Origin: Agaribacterium sp. ZY112
Lineage (GTDB): Bacteria > Pseudomonadota > Gammaproteobacteria > Pseudomonadales > Cellvibrionaceae
Length of the DNA: 64,000 nucleotides
Direction: 5' to 3'
NCBI RefSeq assembly: GCF_041346925.1
Contig: NZ_CP166840.1
Span: 372,001 to 436,000, forward strand
A program made the position numbers and the translations under genes. Shown here piece by piece: positions 9,608-19,773 of this stretch (position 1 is the stretch's first letter; the number at the start of each line of letters is the position of its first letter). Under the pieces are notes generated by a model. It saw nothing but the letters and a program-made list of their open reading frames with translations. It had not been told where the DNA came from and searched no databases.

Positions 9608-10612
9608 ATGCACAAAAAACACTTTAAATTACAGAACCACCATGTACTGCAGACACACGACTTTGATCAAGCAGCCCAAGCCTTAGAAAACACCTGGCGC
9701 CCCCATCAAGGCTTACAGCGTATAGGTCGTAACGGCTTTAATTTTGATATTTCTGTAGCCAGCACAAACCAGCTTCTTATAGGCCAAGGCACCCTTAAAG
9801 GCTTGGAGATCAAAGGAGGCCGCCTCGAAGACTATTTCACCTTAGCAATCCCACTAAGCGGCTTCTTCCGTTTTACGATGGAGAACAACGCCCACGTAAT
9901 AAGCAAAGGCAAAGCCAGTGTCTATTCTGCAGGCCATGAACACGACATTTGGATTCCAGAGCACTGTGAATTATTCAATGTTCGATTCCCCAAAGCCCAA
10001 CTTCAAGCAGAACTAGAAAAACTACTGGGTCGAAAATTAAGTCAGGATTTGCGCTTCGAAGTTGAGCTTAATTTAAATTGTGATTTTGGACAGAGCCTAT
10101 TACGTCTCTTGAGCTTGATTGTTGACGATGTAAATCGGCAGGGGCTCCTTAGTAAGCCTCGCTCCTTAGCCGCACATCACTTAGAACTAAGCTTGCTCAC
10201 GCTGCTATTAGAGGAGCAAACACACAACTACAGCGCCGAACTAAAACAGCCCCAGCCACAAGCTGGTGCTTGGCAAGTTCAACGCGCAGAAGCTTACGCC
10301 TGCATGCACTTACAGCAAGCAATAAGTGCTGGAGACTTAGCTAAAGCAGCCGGTGTTTCTGAACGCAGCTTAAGCACAAGCTTTCAAAAAGTGCACGCTT
10401 GTAGCCCCACACAATTTGTTCGCAATCTAAAACTTGATGCCATTCGTAAAGACCTAATGCATAAGTCCAAACAAAATATGGACTATGCCAGCATCACCGA
10501 CCTTGCACTGAAATATGGTTTCCAACATATGGGCCACTTTAGCCAGCATTATAAGCAGCGCTTTCATGAAACCCCGAGCAATACCCTTAAAAAAGCCAAG
10601 GATATATTTTGA
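9608..10612 (+). CDS. AraC-family transcriptional regulator
   Basis: The C-terminal 100 residues contain the double HTH of the AraC family (SAGDLAKAAGVSERSLSTSFQK and ASITDLALKYGFQHMGHFSQHYKQRFHETP, read as separate helices). The N-terminal 200 residues are a cupin-like ligand-binding domain of the type in AraC-binding-like proteins. The ATG at 9608, with an AGGGTG site upstream, is preferred to the one at 9575. Its stop overlaps the TTG start of the transporter by 4 bp, so both are co-transcribed, and it faces the sulfatase. It probably controls one or both; the inducer is unknown. Confidence 0.85.
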   Translation: MHKKHFKLQNHHVLQTHDFDQAAQALENTWRPHQGLQRIGRNGFNFDISVASTNQLLIGQGTLKGLEIKGGRLEDYFTLAIPLSGFFRFTMENNAHVISKGKASVYSAGHEHDIWIPEHCELFNVRFPKAQLQAELEKLLGRKLSQDLRFEVELNLNCDFGQSLLRLLSLIVDDVNRQGLLSKPRSLAAHHLELSLLTLLLEEQTHNYSAELKQPQPQAGAWQVQRAEAYACMHLQQAISAGDLAKAAGVSERSLSTSFQKVHACSPTQFVRNLKLDAIRKDLMHKSKQNMDYASITDLALKYGFQHMGHFSQHYKQRFHETPSNTLKKAKDIF

Positions 10613-11487
10613 TCAGTATTTTTCAGTTACTTATACCTCTGCTCGCCTTCGTATTGATGTTTATAGTTGGCACCGGCCTTAGTATTAGAGACTTTCAACT
10701 GGTCGCCTCTAAACCAAGATCATTTGCAGGCATCCTCTTCATTCAAATAACCGTTATCCCGGGTATTGCACTTTTATTATGCCAGTTCAGCGGACTTCCT
10801 CAGCCTATTCAGATTGGTATTTTGCTTATATCTATCTGCCCTGCTGGCGCTGTTTCAAACACCTATACACGTCTTGCCTATGGCAACGCCGCGCTCTCTG
10901 TTGCCCTTACAGGCATAGCATCTCTTATTGCTTTAATCAGTATGCCTGTATTGGCAGCCTTACTGATATCCTCAAAGCTCGACCTAGGGGCAAGCAGTTT
11001 TTATCTCAAGGTTGCCTTGCAGTTAGCTTTATTTTTATGCCTGCCTGTGTGCTTAGGTATGTTAGTGCGCCATAAAAAAACCGATTGGGTGAATAAAAAC
11101 AATCGTCGTTTTGATCAGATTAGTATTGTCGGCATCATCGCCATTATTCTAGCAGCTCTTTTTTCTCATTTAGAACTGCTCAAAACCACAGGGTTAGCAT
11201 TACTTGGGGCAGCACTTATTTTCACCTTGCTGATGATGGGCTTAGGCCTGTTAACAGCTAAGATACTGAAACTCGAACCGCGTGATGGAAAAACCATCAT
11301 GATCGAGTTTCCAGTAAGAAACCTAGCTATTGCAGCACTTATATCCATTTCAGTACTACAAGCCACTGATTATTTATTATTTGCCGCCGTTTTTGCTTTA
11401 GTTCAGGGAGGCATAATGACCATGGTCATTATTAGCAGCCGTTATTCCACCCTGAAACAAAGTAAAATAGGGGGTAACTACTGCTAG
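10609..11487 (+). CDS. BASS-family (bile acid:sodium symporter-like) transporter
   Basis: This 292-residue protein has about nine to ten hydrophobic segments. The pattern of the SBF family is present, including GILLISICPAGAVSNTYTRLAYGNAALSVAL (crossover region) and a second half ending LAIAALISISV. The start is TTG, overlapping the regulator stop. It probably imports or exports an organic anion with sodium. Linkage to a sulfatase and an AraC regulator suggests that the cargo may be a sulfated or desulfated sterol- or bile-like anion, which is speculative. Confidence 0.8.
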   Translation: MISIFQLLIPLLAFVLMFIVGTGLSIRDFQLVASKPRSFAGILFIQITVIPGIALLLCQFSGLPQPIQIGILLISICPAGAVSNTYTRLAYGNAALSVALTGIASLIALISMPVLAALLISSKLDLGASSFYLKVALQLALFLCLPVCLGMLVRHKKTDWVNKNNRRFDQISIVGIIAIILAALFSHLELLKTTGLALLGAALIFTLLMMGLGLLTAKILKLEPRDGKTIMIEFPVRNLAIAALISISVLQATDYLLFAAVFALVQGGIMTMVIISSRYSTLKQSKIGGNYC

Positions 11488-11774
11488 CGCCTCTTCCACG
11501 TTCTATCCTTTTTCTATTTAGTAATCAGTAGGCGAGTGCCATTTGGAGCCCACTTACTGTTCCTAAGAGGCCAAGCTAGGTAACATTAGCAGCAAGCCAG
11601 CCCTAACATCACAAATAAAGTTTTCTCAAAGCGTTTTATCACTGTCACTCTCGTTCGTTACTGACACAGATGTCACTCCCTAAGTTACTATTTAATACTT
11701 ATAAATAGAGAACTTAGCAACAGAAACTCAAACAATAACAATATCTCATGTCTGCACATGACAAGGATTTGCTC

Positions 11775-12503
11775 ATGAAACGTCTAGTCCCCTTGAAACT
11801 TCTAGTATCAGTAAAACACCTAGCACCTATTGTCTTCAGCGCTAGCCTTATTATCGTTAGTGCCTGTAGCACTCCAGAGCCAATTGTTAGCGATAGTCCT
11901 ATCAGTGAAGGGCCTTACGCTGGTATGACCAAAGTAGATAAAAGTCAGTTTGAGATGTTTTACCTACGTGATGGTGAAGACTTAACTCGCTTTAAGGCAG
12001 TTAAATTTGACCCACTAGAATTGGATAATCTAGAAATTAATCAGGGCCGCTTAGAGATGCGCGATAAAAAGTGGGATGTAACAGAAGAGGATAAAGCAAA
12101 CTTACAAAAACGCTTTGCCGATCGTGTGGCCAGTAACTTCCCCAGCGATGGCCCCATCCCTCTTACAGATAAAGCCGGTAAAAACGTCTTATCGGTCTCT
12201 TTTGAGTTTACCAAATTCATTCCCACCGCCTCACCTGACACCGGTAATAATCGCGCAATGAGAGGAAGTGTATGGACCTATAGCGTTGGTGGGCTCTTTA
12301 TGAACGCCAAACTCTATGACAGTGAAACCGGTGAATTAGTCGCTTATTTAGCCGATGCTAGAGAAATAGGAGATCGCCAACAACTGCAGCGTAACGATTC
12401 AGTGAATAATTCGCGTAACATTAACTTGGAAATCAACTCTTGGTTAAATAAACTAAAGAGCACCATGAGTTCCCTTGCAGCGCAACAAGGGGCCGCTAAC
12501 TAA
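11775..12503 (+). CDS. DUF3313-type lipoprotein
   Basis: From the ATG at 11775 (preceded by AAGGAT) the 242-residue product has a long signal peptide with lipobox VSACST (Cys about 31). The body, with DKSQFEMFYLRDGEDLTRFKAV in two short blocks and a later acidic beta-rich region, looks like the DUF3313 lipoprotein family. The function is unknown. It lies 25 bp upstream of the cis/trans isomerase gene in the same orientation. Confidence 0.65.
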   Translation: MKRLVPLKLLVSVKHLAPIVFSASLIIVSACSTPEPIVSDSPISEGPYAGMTKVDKSQFEMFYLRDGEDLTRFKAVKFDPLELDNLEINQGRLEMRDKKWDVTEEDKANLQKRFADRVASNFPSDGPIPLTDKAGKNVLSVSFEFTKFIPTASPDTGNNRAMRGSVWTYSVGGLFMNAKLYDSETGELVAYLADAREIGDRQQLQRNDSVNNSRNINLEINSWLNKLKSTMSSLAAQQGAAN

Positions 12504-12528
12504 ACCCTAAAGATCTTACGGGGACACA

Positions 12529-14871
12529 ATGAAACAAAGCATCCCCGTTATTCTCGTAACCCTGCTGGCCGCTTGTGCCAGCTTGGGTATCGTAAAATTC
12601 GACGAATTATTTGGCCCTGCTCAGGTTCAAGTTCGCGAAGTAAGCGCTCTACCTACAGACAAACACCTCGATTTCTGGACTGAGGTCAAGCCTGTTATCG
12701 ACAACCGCTGCGTTGTCTGTCATGGCTGTTACGATGCCCCCTGCCAAATCAAACTCGGCTCCCCCGAAGGGATAGATCGCGGCGGTAGTAAACAGGTTGT
12801 TTACGATCAAGCCAGACTTAAACCCGCACCTTTGTCGCGCCTATTTGAAGACGCACAAACGACGCAGCAATGGCGTGAAAAAGACTTTTACCCCATTTTA
12901 AATGAGCATATGCAAACACCGCTAGCCAATCGCCAAGCCAGCCTTATGTATCGAGCTCTACAACTAAAAAAACGCCATCCTTTACCCGCGGATAAATTAC
13001 TAAGTGATGACTTTACTCTAGGTATAGATAGAGCGAATACATGCCCTACTGCGGATCAATACGCAAAATTCGAGCGTAAGAACCCGCTCTGGGGTATGCC
13101 CTATGCACTACCGAGTTTAAGTGAAGAAGAGCAAAGTACTATCCAGACCTGGCTTGAACAAGGCGCCTTGCACAGCAAGCGCCCCCCATTAGCGGATCAA
13201 CAATTAAATAAAATCACCCAGTGGGAACAGCTTATTAATGGCGATAGCCTAAAAGAGCAGCTGGTTGCTCGCTATATCTATGAACACCTGTTTCTTGCCC
13301 ACGTCTACTTTATAGACGAGGGTATTAATACCCAATTTTATCGTTTGGTCCGCTCGCATACAGGCCCGGGCGAGACCTTAGACGAAATTGCTAGCAGGCG
13401 ACCTTATAGCAACCCAAAAGTAAATCGAGTCTACTACCGCTTTACCCCTGTACGCGAAACACTAGTAGCCAAAACCCACCTGCCCTATTTATTAGATGAT
13501 ACGCGAGAGAACAACTGGCGAACGTGGTTTTACAATTTGGACTTTGAAGTCAACAAGCTTCCTAGCTACGAACTCGAAGTTGCAGGCAACCCATTTAAAA
13601 GCTTTGCCCAAATTCCTCAAACCAGCCGTTATCGCTTTTTGCTCGATGAAGCCCAGTTCACAATTATGAACTTTATTAAAGGCCCTGTATGCCGAGGCCA
13701 AGTTGCGCTTAATGTTATTCGTGATCATTTTTGGGTGTTCTTTGTTAGCCCTGACCTTGGGGCAAAACCTGAAAAACAACTAGGCGAATTCACTGCAAAA
13801 AACGCCGACATGTTTGAGATGCCCAACGCTAAAGGCGATATTTACGACCCTCTCAGCTGGCGTCGTTACTCAAAAAAACAACGTAAACTCTTAGATGCTT
13901 ACGATCAGTTTTTTAAAGCCCATATCGATGAAATACCTGAAACCGGCATGGACATCGTCTGGGACGGAAAGGGCAACAATAATGCCGCTCTCACCATATT
14001 CCGCCACTTTGATACTGCAACGGTAGAGAAAGGCCTTATTGGCCCTGCGCCACGTACCTCTTGGCTCATAGGCTACAACTTATTAGAGCGAATCCACTAT
14101 TTGTTAGTAGCTGGCTACGATGTTTACGGCAATGTTGGCCACCAGCTTTACACACGTATGTTTATGGATTTCTTGCGCATGGAAGGCGAAGGCAACTTCT
14201 TAATGCTGCTACCCGAACCCCAGCGCAGCGAAGAGCTGGCCGAATGGTATCGCGGTGCCGATGATACCGTATTGGAATACCTTGATTCTGAAACCAAAAA
14301 CAACATTATGATCAAGCTAGGTCTTCCAGAGAAGAACACAAAAAAAGCGCTTTATGCTCAACTGCAATCGCATTTAAACGACAGTCTTGATCACAGCTTT
14401 TCCATGGATAGGCTGCCTCTAAATATACGCAGTGAACTTGAAAAACTTCATCTCGCCAACGGTTTACTCAGCCAATATTTTGCAGAAACAAGCTTTATTC
14501 AAATACGAGACAATGAACAAAGTTGGTGGGCGACCCTGCTTCGCAACAATGCCCACGAGCGACTGACAAGCCTATTTAGAGAGGGGCGTACTCTTGCTCC
14601 TGAAGAAAACACCGTTAGTATTGCTCCCGGACTTATCGGCGCCTACCCTAACGCGCTTTTTCAAGTTGAACTGAGTGAGTTAAGTGCCTTTATAGAACGA
14701 GCCCGCTCACTACATTCAGAGCAGGATTATCAAAAATTGGTTGATGATTTTGGTATACGCCGAACCAATAAAGACTTTTGGCAAATCAGTGATCAATTAC
14801 ACAGCGCACTCAAAAAACAAACACCAATTGAATACGGGCTCTTTGACTACAACCGCTTGGAGAACCGTTAA
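12529..14871 (+). CDS. cti: Fatty acid cis/trans isomerase
   Basis: This 780-residue protein with an N-terminal export signal (LLAACAS, lipobox-like) matches the Cti family. A c-type heme motif CVVCH at residues 61-65 is followed by the characteristic GCYDAPCQIKLGSPEGIDRG segment. Long conserved blocks such as YYRFTPVRETLVAKTH are also present. Cti converts cis to trans unsaturated acyl chains of membrane phospholipids in the periplasm, a fast response to solvents or heat. The next gene starts on the last base of its stop codon, so they are translationally coupled. Confidence 0.92.
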   Translation: MKQSIPVILVTLLAACASLGIVKFDELFGPAQVQVREVSALPTDKHLDFWTEVKPVIDNRCVVCHGCYDAPCQIKLGSPEGIDRGGSKQVVYDQARLKPAPLSRLFEDAQTTQQWREKDFYPILNEHMQTPLANRQASLMYRALQLKKRHPLPADKLLSDDFTLGIDRANTCPTADQYAKFERKNPLWGMPYALPSLSEEEQSTIQTWLEQGALHSKRPPLADQQLNKITQWEQLINGDSLKEQLVARYIYEHLFLAHVYFIDEGINTQFYRLVRSHTGPGETLDEIASRRPYSNPKVNRVYYRFTPVRETLVAKTHLPYLLDDTRENNWRTWFYNLDFEVNKLPSYELEVAGNPFKSFAQIPQTSRYRFLLDEAQFTIMNFIKGPVCRGQVALNVIRDHFWVFFVSPDLGAKPEKQLGEFTAKNADMFEMPNAKGDIYDPLSWRRYSKKQRKLLDAYDQFFKAHIDEIPETGMDIVWDGKGNNNAALTIFRHFDTATVEKGLIGPAPRTSWLIGYNLLERIHYLLVAGYDVYGNVGHQLYTRMFMDFLRMEGEGNFLMLLPEPQRSEELAEWYRGADDTVLEYLDSETKNNIMIKLGLPEKNTKKALYAQLQSHLNDSLDHSFSMDRLPLNIRSELEKLHLANGLLSQYFAETSFIQIRDNEQSWWATLLRNNAHERLTSLFREGRTLAPEENTVSIAPGLIGAYPNALFQVELSELSAFIERARSLHSEQDYQKLVDDFGIRRTNKDFWQISDQLHSALKKQTPIEYGLFDYNRLENR

Positions 14872-15767
14872 TGAGCACGTCAACTAACAGCCGTTTTGCG
14901 ATTGCAGGTGCAGTAAGTTGCCTTGCCGCCGCCATCGCTTATTTCTCATGGACCGTGCATTCAGTGAGTCAGCAATTACCTCTGATACTGAGCGGCTTAG
15001 ATAACAGCGGCGCAACCATTGAGGGTGTTGTAGGGGAAGTAAAACGAGTAAACGATCAAATACCCGACATACTTAAGCGTGTTGATGCCATCAACGAACA
15101 AGTACCAGACATACTCAAGCAAATAGACAGTGTGCAGACACAAATCCCCGCCATTCTTAAACAAGTCGAAGCGGTTGAGCAAAATATTAAGCCGATACTA
15201 GCTGAGAGCGCCGCTTTAAGGGCCGAACTACCCAGCCTACTAAAAGAGGTCGAGCTTGTTAGAAAGAGTCTGCCTAGCATCATAGAAGAAAGCCAAGGTT
15301 ATAGAACTCTAGCCCCACAAATACTTAAAGAAAGCGCCGACATTCGCGCAAGTATACCGCCAACACTGACTCGTGTTGAGGGCATCGTAGCCAGTGCTGA
15401 TCAGGTTGGAAAAAATGCAAGTGAAGCGGCTGTACAAGGCTTTTTTACCGGACTTATTAAAACACCATTTAGAATGGCCAAAAATGCAGGTGAAGCCATC
15501 TTACCTGGCAGCGGTTTAGACCCCGATGATAAACAGGCCATTATTGAAGCTATGAATAAGTTAATGCTTCATCCTGATGCTGGCTCTAGCGAGGCTTGGT
15601 CTAATCCACAAAGTGGTCATCACGGCTATATTGTTTTAAAAGAAATACACGGCTCTTCTAAGGGAGAGTGCCGCGATGTAGAGATTCATCCACAGAGCAT
15701 CGTCAAAGGCCATGGCAACATTACTCTATGCAAAGACAAAAGCGGGATCTGGCAACTCAAGAAATAA
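14871..15767 (+). CDS. Membrane-anchored coiled-coil protein coupled to cti
   Basis: This 298-residue protein has an N-terminal transmembrane segment (about residues 10-30). Residues about 40-165 carry a recurring block of the form (I/V)P-I-LK-V--V (VNDQIPDILKRV, INEQVPDILKQI, VQTQIPAILKQV), then a short linker and a Cys-containing C-terminal domain with CRDVEI and ITLCKDKSGIWQL. That tail resembles the small C-terminal domain of 17-kDa surface-antigen-like proteins. The start overlaps the cti stop by 1 bp. The function is not known; an envelope role alongside Cti is likely. Confidence 0.6.
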   Translation: MSTSTNSRFAIAGAVSCLAAAIAYFSWTVHSVSQQLPLILSGLDNSGATIEGVVGEVKRVNDQIPDILKRVDAINEQVPDILKQIDSVQTQIPAILKQVEAVEQNIKPILAESAALRAELPSLLKEVELVRKSLPSIIEESQGYRTLAPQILKESADIRASIPPTLTRVEGIVASADQVGKNASEAAVQGFFTGLIKTPFRMAKNAGEAILPGSGLDPDDKQAIIEAMNKLMLHPDAGSSEAWSNPQSGHHGYIVLKEIHGSSKGECRDVEIHPQSIVKGHGNITLCKDKSGIWQLKK

Positions 15768-15910
15768 CCTTGAGCTCTGCCCAACGCGAGCTAGAACCGA
15801 GCAACTCAAATCCCCCCTGCACTCTTCTTTAAACATGATATGAGATAGAGGCTGACACTCGCCTTTTGCTGAGGGATAATCCCCCGCCCAGCTCACGACC
15901 GATCTCAATT

Positions 15911-16951
15911 ATGGCCTTACAAACTATTTCCGCGCAAAGTTTCTCTCGTCTTCAACCTGACAGCCCCGCACTGCTGTCTCTTCATGATGACTGGGCCATT
16001 GATGGACGTGTTGATGAACTGTTTCGAGAGCTAAAACAGCAACTGATTAAGCGCAGCGGTAAATTATACGGCCGCTTAAGTGATGACAGTGCTCGACACC
16101 CGACAGCAGCATGGATCAAAGATTGGCGTGAAGGAAAACAGAGCTTTAACAGCCTCTGTAAAAAACTCATGCAACAACTCAAAACCGAGTTTGATGAGAG
16201 CGAGAGCCTCTTCGAAAGTTTTGTCATCTTTGCCCATGAAAAGCTGCAAAACGAAGAACTGCTTTACGTATTTACAGTACAGCACCAAAGCGCCCATTTT
16301 CTAAATAATGAACTTGCACTCGAACCAAGCCTTTATCTTGATAGCAAAAGCCTAGGCTTAAGCGCCAAGCTCAACCTGAGCGAGCTAGAAAGTGACGAAG
16401 CCCACACCGACACTCCTCTGATACTAGTTCGTTCGAGGGGAGAGAAAGAAGTAAGCGATCACTTTAGCAACACCATAGGCTTTAGCGATAAGCGTGATAC
16501 CAGTAAAGAAACCGAAGTGTTTCTTGAAGTAGTGAATGAATTTGCAGAAAAGCTGCCGCCTGTTGAAGCCGCTGTAACCCGTAAGCAAGTCGTCGACTAC
16601 TGCCTAGAGCAAGATAAAGTAGGCAAGTCCGTCAACATTAGCGAGCTCAGCGAAGAGATTGAACAAGGCCGCAAACAAGTCGATAGCTATCAACCTGGCC
16701 CGCGCTTTTCTAACTTTGCAAGCCAAGACCCACGCGTTGAGCAACAAGAGATCATTCCCGACAAAAGCCAGTTGCGAAATTTTGTCCGTATCAGTGGCCG
16801 CAATGAACAAATGAGCATGAGCTTTGCCTCAAGCTGCTTAGGCGAAGCCGTTGTTTACGATGCACAGAGCGATAGCCTGATCATTAAAAACATCCCTACG
16901 GCTTTAAAAAATCGCTTAATCAAACACGTCAGTAAGAGTGGCGAGGAATAA
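15911..16951 (+). CDS. Nucleoid-associated protein NdpA/YejK
   Basis: The 346-residue product from the ATG at 15911 has the NdpA pattern: an acidic N-terminal half, VVDYCLEQDKVGKSVNISELSEEI in the middle, and the C-terminal block FVRISGRNEQMSMSFASSCLGE ending in NRLIKHV. The length fits E. coli YejK (335 aa). Members bind DNA and are part of the nucleoid. It is a single gene upstream of glmR. An in-frame extension to 15866 lacks a ribosome site. Confidence 0.88.
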   Translation: MALQTISAQSFSRLQPDSPALLSLHDDWAIDGRVDELFRELKQQLIKRSGKLYGRLSDDSARHPTAAWIKDWREGKQSFNSLCKKLMQQLKTEFDESESLFESFVIFAHEKLQNEELLYVFTVQHQSAHFLNNELALEPSLYLDSKSLGLSAKLNLSELESDEAHTDTPLILVRSRGEKEVSDHFSNTIGFSDKRDTSKETEVFLEVVNEFAEKLPPVEAAVTRKQVVDYCLEQDKVGKSVNISELSEEIEQGRKQVDSYQPGPRFSNFASQDPRVEQQEIIPDKSQLRNFVRISGRNEQMSMSFASSCLGEAVVYDAQSDSLIIKNIPTALKNRLIKHVSKSGEE

Positions 16952-17040
16952 CCCTAAACGGCCCCGAGCTTGTTTTTTGTTGCAAAGCGATTACAATTAT
17001 CTTTCACTTCGAAACTTAAAAGAGCTATATCTTTCGTTTT

Positions 17041-17826
17041 ATGCATAAACGAAATACTAAGCAGCGCCGCCACCAAATCATCGAGTACGTCAATGAACTC
17101 GGTGAAATAACCGTGGAACAACTTGTCAAACACTTCCATTGCTCTGCTGTCACCATTCGTAAAGATCTTGCAGTACTGGAAGACGCAGGTTTACTGCTGC
17201 GCCGCTTTGGCGGAGCAAAAGCATTGCCACATGAGTCCACAAGCGCACACCTCGATAACGGAAGTTGCGAACATAAACAAGCGATCGCCCAAGTAGCAGC
17301 TAGTTTAATAAAGCCTAATAGCCGCATCATTATTGATAGTGGTGCCACTTGCAGCGCTTTATTACCCTACTTAGACCAAGTATCAGGGCTCGTGATTATG
17401 ACCAATAGCTTATCGACCGCCTCACAACTAAGGGAACTTGAGAACGAAGCGACGATCTTAATGAGCGGCGGAACCTGGGACCAACGCTCAGAAAGCTTTC
17501 AGGGTCAGCAAGCAGAACACATGCTGAGGCAGTACAACTTTGACTTGTTATTTATAGGAGCAGACGGCCTCGACCCAAAACGTGGCACCACTACCTATAA
17601 CGAATTTACCGGCTTAAGCCGCTGCATGGCCGACGTGAGCGAAAAAGTGATCGTTCTAGCTGAAGCAGAGAAAAGCCATAGAAAAATACCTAATTTAGAA
17701 CTTAGCTGGGATCAGGTTGACATACTCATCACCGATGCCGGACTAAGTCCAGAGCAACAACAACAAATTACTAAGCAGGGCAGCCAAGTGCTGATTGCAA
17801 CAGAGGAATCATTATGTGTGGAATAG
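17041..17826 (+). CDS. glmR: DeoR-family regulator upstream of glmS
   Basis: This 261-residue protein has an N-terminal DeoR HTH ([20 protein letters not shown], then [20 protein letters not shown]) and a DeoR C-terminal sensor domain ([25 protein letters not shown]). It overlaps glmS by 13 bp. A DeoR regulator directly upstream of glmS is the GlmR arrangement in Pseudomonas, so it probably senses an amino-sugar phosphate and regulates glmS. The symbol is assigned from family and synteny. Confidence 0.8.
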   Translation: MHKRNTKQRRHQIIEYVNELGEITVEQLVKHFHCSAVTIRKDLAVLEDAGLLLRRFGGAKALPHESTSAHLDNGSCEHKQAIAQVAASLIKPNSRIIIDSGATCSALLPYLDQVSGLVIMTNSLSTASQLRELENEATILMSGGTWDQRSESFQGQQAEHMLRQYNFDLLFIGADGLDPKRGTTTYNEFTGLSRCMADVSEKVIVLAEAEKSHRKIPNLELSWDQVDILITDAGLSPEQQQQITKQGSQVLIATEESLCVE

Positions 17827-19640
17827 TTGGCGGTGTTGCCCAACGCGATGTAGCTGAAATCCTTATTGAAGGTTTACGTCGTTTAGAATATCGCGGTTAT
17901 GACAGCGCCGGTTTAGCCGTAATAAACAACGGAGAAATCGAGCGATTACGTCGCCTAGGTAAAGTTAAAGAGCTAGAGCAAGCCTATCAATCATCTGAGA
18001 TACGTGGCGGTACAGGTATTGCCCATACACGCTGGGCAACTCATGGCGAACCCAGTGAAATAAATGCACACCCCCATATGAGTGGCGAGCACCTAGCGTT
18101 AGTACACAACGGTATTATTGAAAACCACACATGCTTAAGACGAGAATTACAGGAACAGGGTTACCACTTTAACTCCGATACAGATACGGAGGTCATTGCT
18201 CACTTAATTGACTTAAAACTTCAAGATTCCGAAAGCTTAGTGGAAGCCACGCAAAAAGCCGTTAAAGAACTTGAAGGTGCTTATGGCACAGTTGTTTTTG
18301 ACAGTAATGATTCAGATAGAATTGTTGTTGCCCGATCTGGCAGCCCACTTGTCATTGGTTTGGGCATAGGTGAAAACTTTGTCGCCTCGGATCAACTGGC
18401 CCTCTTACCTGTTACACGCCGCTTTATTTTCCTAGAAGAAGGCGATGTTGCCGAAATTACTCGACGCAGCGTCACCATTTTTAATGAAGATGGCCTTGAA
18501 GTGAAACGAGACGTTCACGAAAGTGACGTTGACTATGACGCCGGAGACAAGGGCCCCTATCGTCACTACATGCTCAAAGAAATCTATGAGCAAGCCCAAG
18601 CTGTTAATGACACCTTAGAAGGCCGCTTAAATAATAACGGCGTTCAGATACAGAGTTTCGGTGCTAATGCAGAGAATTTATTAGCGGAAATACAAAACGT
18701 ACAAATTGTCGCCTGTGGTACCAGTTACCACAGCGGTATGGTTGCACGTTATTGGATAGAGGCCATGTGTGGCATCCCTTGCCAAGTTGAAATAGCATCA
18801 GAATTTCGCTATCGCCAAAGTGTTACCCCTGCAAACTCGCTACTTATCACCATTAGCCAAAGTGGAGAAACAGCAGATACCCTCGCAGCACTTAGAAAAG
18901 CTAAAGAAGAACCCGGTTTTTTAGCCTCACTCGCTATTTGTAACGTCGCCGGATCCTCACTGGTTCGCGAAAGTGATCTCGCATTTTTGACTCGCGCGGG
19001 TACAGAAATTGGAGTCGCCTCGACCAAAGCCTTCACCACCCAGCTAGTTGCGTTTGCCATGTTAGTGTGTGCCATTCGACAAGCCAAAGGTCAAAGCGAT
19101 TGCAGCCACCTGCGCCGCGATTTAGAACAGCTGCCCTCCCTTATTGAGCAAAGCCTAAAACTTGATACCGAGATTGAAACCCTTGCCGAAGAATTTGCGG
19201 AAAAGCATCACGCTTTATTTCTCGGCCGTGGCGATCAATATCCGATCGCAATGGAGGGTGCATTAAAATTAAAAGAGATCAGCTACATTCACGCAGAAGC
19301 CTATGCCGCCGGTGAACTTAAACACGGACCACTCGCCTTAATTGATGCTGATATGCCAATTATTGTGGTTGCCCCCAATAACGAACTGTTAGAAAAACTT
19401 CACAGCAATGTCGAAGAAGTTCGAGCTCGTGGCGGCGTTCTCTATGTCTTTGCCGATGAAGATACCGAGTTTCAAAGCGACGACACGATGCGTGTCATCA
19501 ACGTACCTAGTGCCAACAATTGGTTAAGCCCTATTATTTATACCCTGCCCTTACAGTTACTAAGTTATTATGTTGCGATTATTAAAGGTACGGATGTCGA
19601 TCAACCGAGAAACCTCGCTAAGAGCGTTACGGTTGAATAA
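17814..19640 (+). CDS. glmS: Glutamine--fructose-6-phosphate aminotransferase
   Basis: This 608-residue protein starts MCGIVGG, exposing the catalytic Cys of the class II glutaminase domain. The glutaminase motifs [15 protein letters not shown] and [12 protein letters not shown] follow. Two SIS domains ([37 protein letters not shown]) end in the strongly conserved [12 protein letters not shown]. It makes glucosamine-6-phosphate for cell-wall precursors. The last codons form the TnsD recognition region of attTn7, and a Tn7-like element begins 25 bp after the stop. Confidence 0.98.
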   Translation: MCGIVGGVAQRDVAEILIEGLRRLEYRGYDSAGLAVINNGEIERLRRLGKVKELEQAYQSSEIRGGTGIAHTRWATHGEPSEINAHPHMSGEHLALVHNGIIENHTCLRRELQEQGYHFNSDTDTEVIAHLIDLKLQDSESLVEATQKAVKELEGAYGTVVFDSNDSDRIVVARSGSPLVIGLGIGENFVASDQLALLPVTRRFIFLEEGDVAEITRRSVTIFNEDGLEVKRDVHESDVDYDAGDKGPYRHYMLKEIYEQAQAVNDTLEGRLNNNGVQIQSFGANAENLLAEIQNVQIVACGTSYHSGMVARYWIEAMCGIPCQVEIASEFRYRQSVTPANSLLITISQSGETADTLAALRKAKEEPGFLASLAICNVAGSSLVRESDLAFLTRAGTEIGVASTKAFTTQLVAFAMLVCAIRQAKGQSDCSHLRRDLEQLPSLIEQSLKLDTEIETLAEEFAEKHHALFLGRGDQYPIAMEGALKLKEISYIHAEAYAAGELKHGPLALIDADMPIIVVAPNNELLEKLHSNVEEVRARGGVLYVFADEDTEFQSDDTMRVINVPSANNWLSPIIYTLPLQLLSYYVAIIKGTDVDQPRNLAKSVTVE

Positions 19641-19660
19641 ACGCTAAGCCAAATTAATCT

Positions 19661-19665
19661 TACGA
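19661..19665. repeat. Target-site duplication, glmS side (TACGA)
   Basis: The five bases TACGA flank the R end of the element and recur at 47616-47620 after the L end. A 5-bp duplication is diagnostic of Tn7-type transposition. Confidence 0.97.
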
Positions 19666-19730
19666 TGTAGATTGACAATAAAGTGTCATACAAACAATAA
19701 AGTATCACCCTAAACAATAAAGTTTCATAC
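19666..19730 (+). repeat. Tn7-like right end with three TnsB-type sites
   Basis: Three near-identical 17-bp repeats of the form ACAATAAAGTnTCAyac start at 19675, 19694 and 19714, spaced 19-20 bp. They follow the terminal TGTAGATTG. Close packing of TnsB sites is the hallmark of the Tn7 R end, which is proximal to glmS and tnsA, as here. They probably also overlap the tnsA promoter. Confidence 0.9.
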
Positions 19731-19773
19731 TTTAGTCCATTCCGCGCTATACTTGATCAAAATATGAGCGCGG

